DNA of 10,322 nt from contig CAYZZW010000089.1 in the NCBI GenBank assembly GCA_964482955.1, positions 1 through 10,322 of the forward strand, written 5' to 3'. Made by a program: the position numbers and the translations under genes. Position 1 is the stretch's first letter, and the number at the start of each line of letters is the position of its first letter. This document shows positions 6,433-10,322 of the stretch, piece after piece. The stretch comes from JAPLSN01 sp964482955. Lineage in GTDB: Bacteria > Spirochaetota > Spirochaetia > Treponematales > UBA12059. Under the pieces are notes generated by a model. It was given only the letters and a program-made list of their open reading frames with translations, was not told where the DNA came from and did no database searches.

Positions 6433-7493
6433 CGGCCGAGCACCGTTTCCTCGATGCGCCTGATCTGAGAGCGGTAGAGGTCGGAGATGCCCGAGCCGTA
6501 GTCGGCCACGAGCTGGAGGATGCCGCGCGGCCGATCGTCCGCGTCCTTCCCGTTGATGCGGTCGCCCGCGTCGCCGAGGCCCGGCAGGATGTACGCGAGC
6601 TCGTTGAGCGCGGGGTCCATCCAGAGCGTGTAGACTTCGAGGCCGTCCACCGAGCGCACGGCGCGGAGCGCGCCCTTGAGCGCGGAGATCACGTTGAAGC
6701 ACTTGATCGAGCGCGGCTTCACGCCCTGGTCGAGGAGGTGGCGGACCACGGTGACGAGGCTCCCGCCCGTGGCGTTCATCGGATCGGCGAAGATGAGGTC
6801 CTTGCCGTCGAGTTCCTCGAGGCGGAAGTAGGAGCGGTCGAGGTCGAGGACGTATTCCATCGTGTCCTCGTCCTTCGTGTCGTCGCGCTTGATCTTGAAG
6901 AGCGCGAACGGCGTCACGTACCCGGTGGACGAGTACTCCTCGATCTCCTTGGACATGATGACGGACGGGAGGAGGGCGCCGCGGAGCATGACGCACATCA
7001 CCGAATCGCCGATCTTCGCGTCCACGTTCGGGATCTTGTGCACCGCGTAGTTCTGCACCGGCACGGTCACCGGTGTCTTCACGATGAGGTAGTTCTTGTC
7101 GCCGCCGCGCGGCCCGCCGTACGCGAGGTTGAAGAGGAGCTCGAAGGCGCGTTGGGTGTAGTAGACGAATTCCTGGCGCTGGGTTTTCGCGTCGCGGAGC
7201 TTGGCGATGAGGCGGCTGGCCTCGCCGTGGTTTTCGGACGGCGTCGCGAAGGAGTACACCTTGATGCGCGGCTCGGCGTCGGTGATCTCGCGCATGAGCG
7301 AGCCCATCCGGTTGTACAGGTCGACGAGCTTCCGCTCTTCGCGGGCGCGTTCGCCCTGCGACGCGGTCGTGGCGAGGATGCCGAAGCTCGCCATGGCTTC
7401 CCGGTACAAGTCGTCCATGCGCCCGACCGCGGCCGCGTCGGCCTCGGTCAGGCATCCGTCGAGATCCCTCGCCTTCAATACGACCTTGTTCAT
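6429..7493 (-). CDS. Extended uracil phosphoribosyltransferase-like protein
   Basis: A 354-residue member of the UPRT family, which makes UMP from uracil and PRPP; normal bacterial Upp is about 208 residues. Core landmarks are in the right order: AKLRDAKTQRQEF (97-109), TPVTV (140-144), VMLRGALLPSV (168-178), matching the ILRAGL segment, RDDTKDEDT (203-211), the PRPP loop DPMNATGGS (237-245) and LNELAYILPGLGDAGDR (296-312), the uracil-binding segment. Extra parts are a helical N-terminus of about 75 residues and roughly 35 residues after GDAGDR. The substitutions (DPMN for DPML, RGAL for RAGL) mean activity may differ, though the key loops remain. No signal peptide. It is the first gene of a coupled pair with a TPR lipoprotein. 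The ATG at 7493 is preceded by a run of eight G instead of a normal ribosome site. Confidence 0.85.
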   Translation of the reverse strand: MNKVVLKARDLDGCLTEADAAAVGRMDDLYREAMASFGILATTASQGERAREERKLVDLYNRMGSLMREITDAEPRIKVYSFATPSENHGEASRLIAKLRDAKTQRQEFVYYTQRAFELLFNLAYGGPRGGDKNYLIVKTPVTVPVQNYAVHKIPNVDAKIGDSVMCVMLRGALLPSVIMSKEIEEYSSTGYVTPFALFKIKRDDTKDEDTMEYVLDLDRSYFRLEELDGKDLIFADPMNATGGSLVTVVRHLLDQGVKPRSIKCFNVISALKGALRAVRSVDGLEVYTLWMDPALNELAYILPGLGDAGDRINGKDADDRPRGILQLVADYGSGISDLYRSQIRRIEETVLGR

Positions 7494-7497
7494 CCCG

Positions 7498-7505
7498 CCC
7501 CCCCC
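7498..7505 (-). promoter_or_regulatory. G8 tract at the ribosome-site position of the UPRT-like gene
   Basis: On the coding strand eight consecutive G lie four bases upstream of the ATG (GGGGGGGG-CGGG-ATG). It can pair only partly with the anti-Shine-Dalgarno sequence, and no other ribosome site is visible. Homopolymer tracts of this length can slip during replication. Confidence 0.5.
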
Positions 7506-7512
7506 GTACCGA

Positions 7513-7642
7513 ATTTTGCCACGAAGGGCACGAAGTCAGGAGCACGAAGGGCGCGAAGATAACGGGAAAGGGTTGAATGACCTATGCATCATCCCCGAAT
7601 CCAAACCTTCGTGCCCTTCGCGGATACGCTTCGCGCCCTAAC
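7513..7642. repeat. Palindromic CACGAAGG-type intergenic element, copy B
   Basis: The left arm (7518-7558) has GCCACGAAGGGCACGAAG followed by further units. The right arm (7606-7642) has CCTTCGTGCCCTTCG in inverse orientation. The core carries GGTTGAATGACC (7571-7582), which matches GGTTGAATGAACC in copy A at the same relative place, before the right arm. The core is shorter than in copy A by about 75-90 bases. It fills most of the gap between the PduL stop and the UPRT-like start. Confidence 0.78.
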
Positions 7643-7690
7643 GCTCGAATACTCGCCAAGCTTCGCTCGCGGTTGAAATCGCCGGCGTCG

Positions 7691-8272
7691 TCAGACTTTC
7701 ACCACTTCGCCGAAGGAGCCGGAACCGATGCCGACCGCGTTGCCTTCGTCGAAGTCGATGTGGCACTCGAGGGCGTACGCTTCGTTGACGCGCGCGACGA
7801 CGTTGTCGAAGGTCGCGCCGCGCTCGCCCGCGACGTGGAGCTTCACGAGTTCCTTGTCCTTCACGCCGTACTTCTCGGCGGACTTCGGATCGAAGTGGAT
7901 GTGGCGCTTGGCGATGATGAGTCCCTTGTCCTTCTTCACTGTGCCTTTGGGCCCGATCATCTCGAAGGCCATGGAGCCGTCGAGCTGGCCGGATTCGCGG
8001 GTGGGGCAGCCGGGCACGCCGAGCTTGAAGACGTCGGACGCGAGGATCTCGCACTGGGTTTCCTTGCGCGCGGGGCCGAGGACGCGGACGTTCTCGATGG
8101 AGCCCTTCGGTCCCTTGATCGTGACGCATTCCGCGCAGGCGAACTGGCCGGGCTGGAGGAGGTCCTTCGTTTTCGTGAGCGTGGCGCCCTTGCCGTAGAG
8201 GGCTTCGACGTCCGCGGCGCAGAGATGGATGTGGCGGTTGGAAAGGTTGATGAGCACTTTCGTTTCGGGCAT
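7691..8272 (-). CDS. PduL-type phosphate acyltransferase (phosphotransacylase)
   Basis: Moves an acyl group between coenzyme A and phosphate (acetyl- or propionyl-CoA to acyl phosphate), the step before an acyl kinase makes ATP. The 193 residues match the PduL/PTAC family, with its two similar halves: SNRHIHL (His14, His16) and AKRHIHF (His124, His126), plus CHIDFDEGNA (His171). These histidines hold the zinc ions. The conserved LGPARKETQCE (65-75) and PTRESGQLDGS (90-100) are present. There is no N-terminal encapsulation helix and no shell-protein gene nearby, so it probably acts in the cytosol as a Pta substitute in fermentation rather than in a microcompartment. GGAGGA lies six bases before the ATG. 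No acetate kinase gene is in the window. It appears to be transcribed alone. Confidence 0.93.
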   Translation of the reverse strand: MPETKVLINLSNRHIHLCAADVEALYGKGATLTKTKDLLQPGQFACAECVTIKGPKGSIENVRVLGPARKETQCEILASDVFKLGVPGCPTRESGQLDGSMAFEMIGPKGTVKKDKGLIIAKRHIHFDPKSAEKYGVKDKELVKLHVAGERGATFDNVVARVNEAYALECHIDFDEGNAVGIGSGSFGEVVKV

Positions 8273-8338
8273 GGGGGATCCTCCGTAATGGTCGTTGCGG
8301 CGCTTGGCCGGTGGCGCTGTGCGGGTGTGCGGTCCGCC

Positions 8339-8490
8339 GAGGTCTGTCCCCGGCGGAAAGCGGCGACAGCTTAAACCGATATCCGGGGGCGGTCAAGGCA
8401 ACTGCGAGCGAGGTCTGACCCCGGCCGGCTTGAGGGACGGACCCGGGTGAAAGCTGAGGTCTGTCCCCGGCCGACTTGGGGACAGACCCC
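8339..8490. repeat. GAGGTCTGTCCCCGG palindromic repeats, three copies
   Basis: GAGGTCTG[A/T]CCCCGG occurs at 8339-8353, 8410-8424 and 8456-8470. The last two start full units of about 46 bases. In the third copy GGTCTGTCCCC (8458-8468) pairs perfectly with GGGGACAGACC (8478-8488) around a nine-base loop; the second copy is a decayed version of the same hairpin (GAGGGACGGACCC at 8432-8444). T residues follow at 8493-8497, but the hairpin lies between divergent genes and has no plus-strand gene to terminate. I therefore regard it as a dispersed palindromic repeat rather than a terminator. Confidence 0.7.
8368..8396 (-). promoter_or_regulatory. Possible promoter for the PduL-type gene
   Basis: On the minus strand TTGACC (8391-8396) is followed after 17 bases by TAAGCT (8368-8373). 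The -35 box is good, the -10 box matches only about half the consensus. Confidence 0.28.
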
Positions 8491-8508
8491 GGTTTTTCGC
8501 CATCCTAC

Positions 8509-8537
8509 TTGACTGCCTTATCTAACAGTGTTACTAT
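8509..8537 (+). promoter_or_regulatory. Promoter of the DUF4180-PadR operon
   Basis: TTGACT (8509-8514), a 17-base spacer and TACTAT (8532-8537) match the consensus at five and four positions. The surrounding 8500-8565 is clearly more AT-rich than the genes. The expected transcription start is near 8544. Confidence 0.55.
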
Positions 8538-8547
8538 TAACCTAGTA
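8532..8547. promoter_or_regulatory. Candidate PadR operator on the -10 box
   Basis: TACTA-TTAACC-TAGTA is a perfect inverted repeat with five-base arms. It covers the -10 box and the expected start point, where a repressor would block transcription. A direct repeat TAACCTA at 8538-8544 and 8554-8560 overlaps it with a 16-base period. PadR-family regulators commonly repress their own operon through short inverted repeats. Confidence 0.45.
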
Positions 8548-8561
8548 TCTCGGTAACCTAC

Positions 8562-8570
8562 TTAAGGAGG
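8562..8570 (+). promoter_or_regulatory. Strong Shine-Dalgarno site for the DUF4180 gene
   Basis: TTAAGGAGG, six bases before the ATG at 8577. It is the best ribosome site in the window and selects this start over in-frame ATGs at codons 3 and 6. Confidence 0.75.
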
Positions 8571-8576
8571 TCCAAC

Positions 8577-8939
8577 ATGCCTATGGTTCGCATGCATCAC
8601 AATCGATCGATCGCGGAGTTTCTCGACGACACCCTGATCGTACGCGACGAGCAGGACTTCCTCGACATCGCGGCCGAGACGGGCGCCCGCACGCTCGTGT
8701 TCCGGGCCAATCACCTGCATGAGGACTTTTTCGACCTCAGGACCGGCGTGGCGGGGCGCATCCTCCAAAAGGCGAGCAATTATCGTCTTTCCATCGGCAT
8801 CGTGGGGGATTTCGGGAAGGTCGGGAGCCGGAACTTCCGGGATTTCATCCGCGAGAGCAACGAGACCGGGCAGGTCGTCTTCAAGCCGACGCTCGAGGAG
8901 GCGCTGGCCGCCTTCGCCCCGCGCGGGGAAGGGGTGTAG
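8577..8939 (+). CDS. DUF4180 domain protein
   Basis: A small soluble protein of 120 residues whose molecular function is not known. The family pattern is clear: FRANHLHEDFFDLRTGVAG (42-60), ILQKASNYRLSIGIVGDF (62-79) and FRDFIRESNETGQVVF (87-102). No catalytic motif, signal peptide or membrane segment is visible. Members of this family are often encoded next to, or fused with, PadR-type regulators, as here: the next gene begins two bases after this stop. That suggests the protein senses a signal or works with the PadR repressor, which is inference from context. It is expressed from a strong ribosome site under a promoter with a likely operator. Confidence 0.88.
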   Translation: MPMVRMHHNRSIAEFLDDTLIVRDEQDFLDIAAETGARTLVFRANHLHEDFFDLRTGVAGRILQKASNYRLSIGIVGDFGKVGSRNFRDFIRESNETGQVVFKPTLEEALAAFAPRGEGV

Positions 8940-8941
8940 CC

Positions 8942-9493
8942 ATGTCGATCAAGCACGCGATCCTCGGCTTCCTGAGCTGGAAGCCCTTCACCGGCTACGA
9001 ACTCAAGAAGCTGTTCGCCGACTCCTTGTCGTTCCACTGGTCCGGCAACAACAACCAGATCTACGGGACCCTCGTGCGGCTGCACAAGGAAGGCCTCGTC
9101 ACGAACGAGGTCGTCGCGCAGGAGAAATACCCGGACCGCAAGGTGTACGCGATCACGGACGGAGGGCTCCGGGAGCTGCGGGAGTGGCTCTCGCTGCCCG
9201 CTGAGCTTCCGGACGTGAAGTCGGACATCTCGATCAGGCTCGCGTGGGCGGAGCTCCTGTCGGACGCGGAACTTGGGAAGTTGCTCGATTCGTACGCGGG
9301 CGCGTTGCGCGACCACGTCCTCATGGCGCGGGAGCGCCTCCGCCGCGGCCAGGCCGAGCCCGCCCGCTCGCCGCGGGAAGCGCTCCTCTGGAAGGCGATG
9401 GCCGAACGCAACGTGGACGTCTACGAACGAGAACTCGCCTGGGCGACCGCCCTCCGTGAGTCATTCTTGCCACGGACGGGGGCGGCGCTATAG
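8942..9493 (+). CDS. PadR-family transcriptional regulator
   Basis: A 183-residue dimeric DNA-binding repressor of the PadR family. Residues 1-83 form the winged helix: MSIKHAILGFLSWKPFTGYE at the start is typical, NNNQIYGTLVRLHKEGL (36-52) covers the recognition helix, and the wing lies at about 53-72 (EKYPDRKVYAIT). Residues about 88-176 are the helical C-terminal dimerisation part of the Vir-type PadR proteins. The ligand is unknown. The start lies two bases after the DUF4180 stop, with AAGGGG upstream, so the two are co-expressed. It probably represses its own operon at 8532-8547. The last part of the gene contains the likely promoter of aspS. Confidence 0.93.
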   Translation: MSIKHAILGFLSWKPFTGYELKKLFADSLSFHWSGNNNQIYGTLVRLHKEGLVTNEVVAQEKYPDRKVYAITDGGLRELREWLSLPAELPDVKSDISIRLAWAELLSDAELGKLLDSYAGALRDHVLMARERLRRGQAEPARSPREALLWKAMAERNVDVYERELAWATALRESFLPRTGAAL

Positions 9494-9496
9494 AAT
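9467..9496 (+). promoter_or_regulatory. Promoter for aspS inside the end of padR
   Basis: TTGCCA (9467-9472), an 18-base spacer and TAGAAT (9491-9496) match the consensus at five positions each. The same TAGAAT box serves the PfkB gene. The expected start is near 9503, which is the base before the aspS ATG. Confidence 0.5.
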
Positions 9497-9503
9497 GCCG
9501 GCC

Positions 9504-10322
<819 letters not shown>

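Noticed and set aside
5521..7545. Single 674-codon minus-strand frame covering the lipoprotein and more
   Set aside because: Only the part from 6432 onward looks like protein. The rest is an Arg/Pro-rich shadow of the UPRT-like gene in another frame.
7691..8272. Bacterial microcompartment locus, suggested by PduL
   Set aside because: No shell protein, aldehyde dehydrogenase or diol dehydratase gene is nearby, and no N-terminal encapsulation peptide is visible.
8458..8497. Intrinsic terminator on the plus strand
   Set aside because: No plus-strand gene lies upstream; pduL runs the other way. The hairpin belongs to a repeated palindrome.

Overview
The window is a high-GC bacterial chromosome segment with ten genes, nine complete and one cut by the right edge, and several non-coding elements. 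The best lineage pointer is the PilZ protein at 3380-4390. Its N-terminal part resembles the extra domain of spirochaete PilZ proteins of the PlzA kind. A loose lipobox in the TPR lipoprotein and many TPR proteins fit an environmental spirochaete, but this is an inference from family knowledge and not a database result. No phage, plasmid, CRISPR or resistance genes are visible; the region looks like ordinary chromosome with unusual intergenic DNA.

Layout, left to right. 1-496 has no convincing gene. It holds one end of a dispersed repeat, a diverged tandem duplication with a period near 129 bp, and a strong two-way terminator. A bacteriohemerythrin (minus, 497-904) follows, with its own promoter. 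A metallophosphoesterase (minus, 1003-2010) comes next, then a palindromic repeat element filling 2029-2268. A PilZ protein and a TPR protein form a minus-strand pair (4390 down to 2269). They diverge from a PfkB-family sugar or nucleoside kinase (plus, 4467-5462), and the two promoters overlap face to face. A long, atypical uracil-phosphoribosyltransferase-like protein and a TPR lipoprotein form a translationally coupled minus-strand pair (7493 down to 5521). A second palindromic element of the same family fills 7513-7642. A PduL-type phosphotransacylase (minus, 7691-8272) follows, then an intergenic region with copies of a GGTCTGTCCCC palindrome. A plus-strand DUF4180-PadR pair (8577-9493) has a candidate operator on its -10 box. 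Finally aspS (aspartyl-tRNA synthetase) starts at 9504 and runs off the window.

The genes combine small-molecule metabolism (PfkB kinase, UPRT-like protein, PduL acyl transferase), c-di-GMP sensing (PilZ plus TPR partner), oxygen or metal handling (hemerythrin), a self-regulating PadR module and translation (aspS). They do not form one pathway.

The points most worth checking are the overlapping divergent promoters, the likely leaderless or near-leaderless starts of pilZ and aspS, the extended UPRT coupled to a lipoprotein, the PadR operator, and the intergenic repeats. I see no clear multi-gene system that is wholly new.
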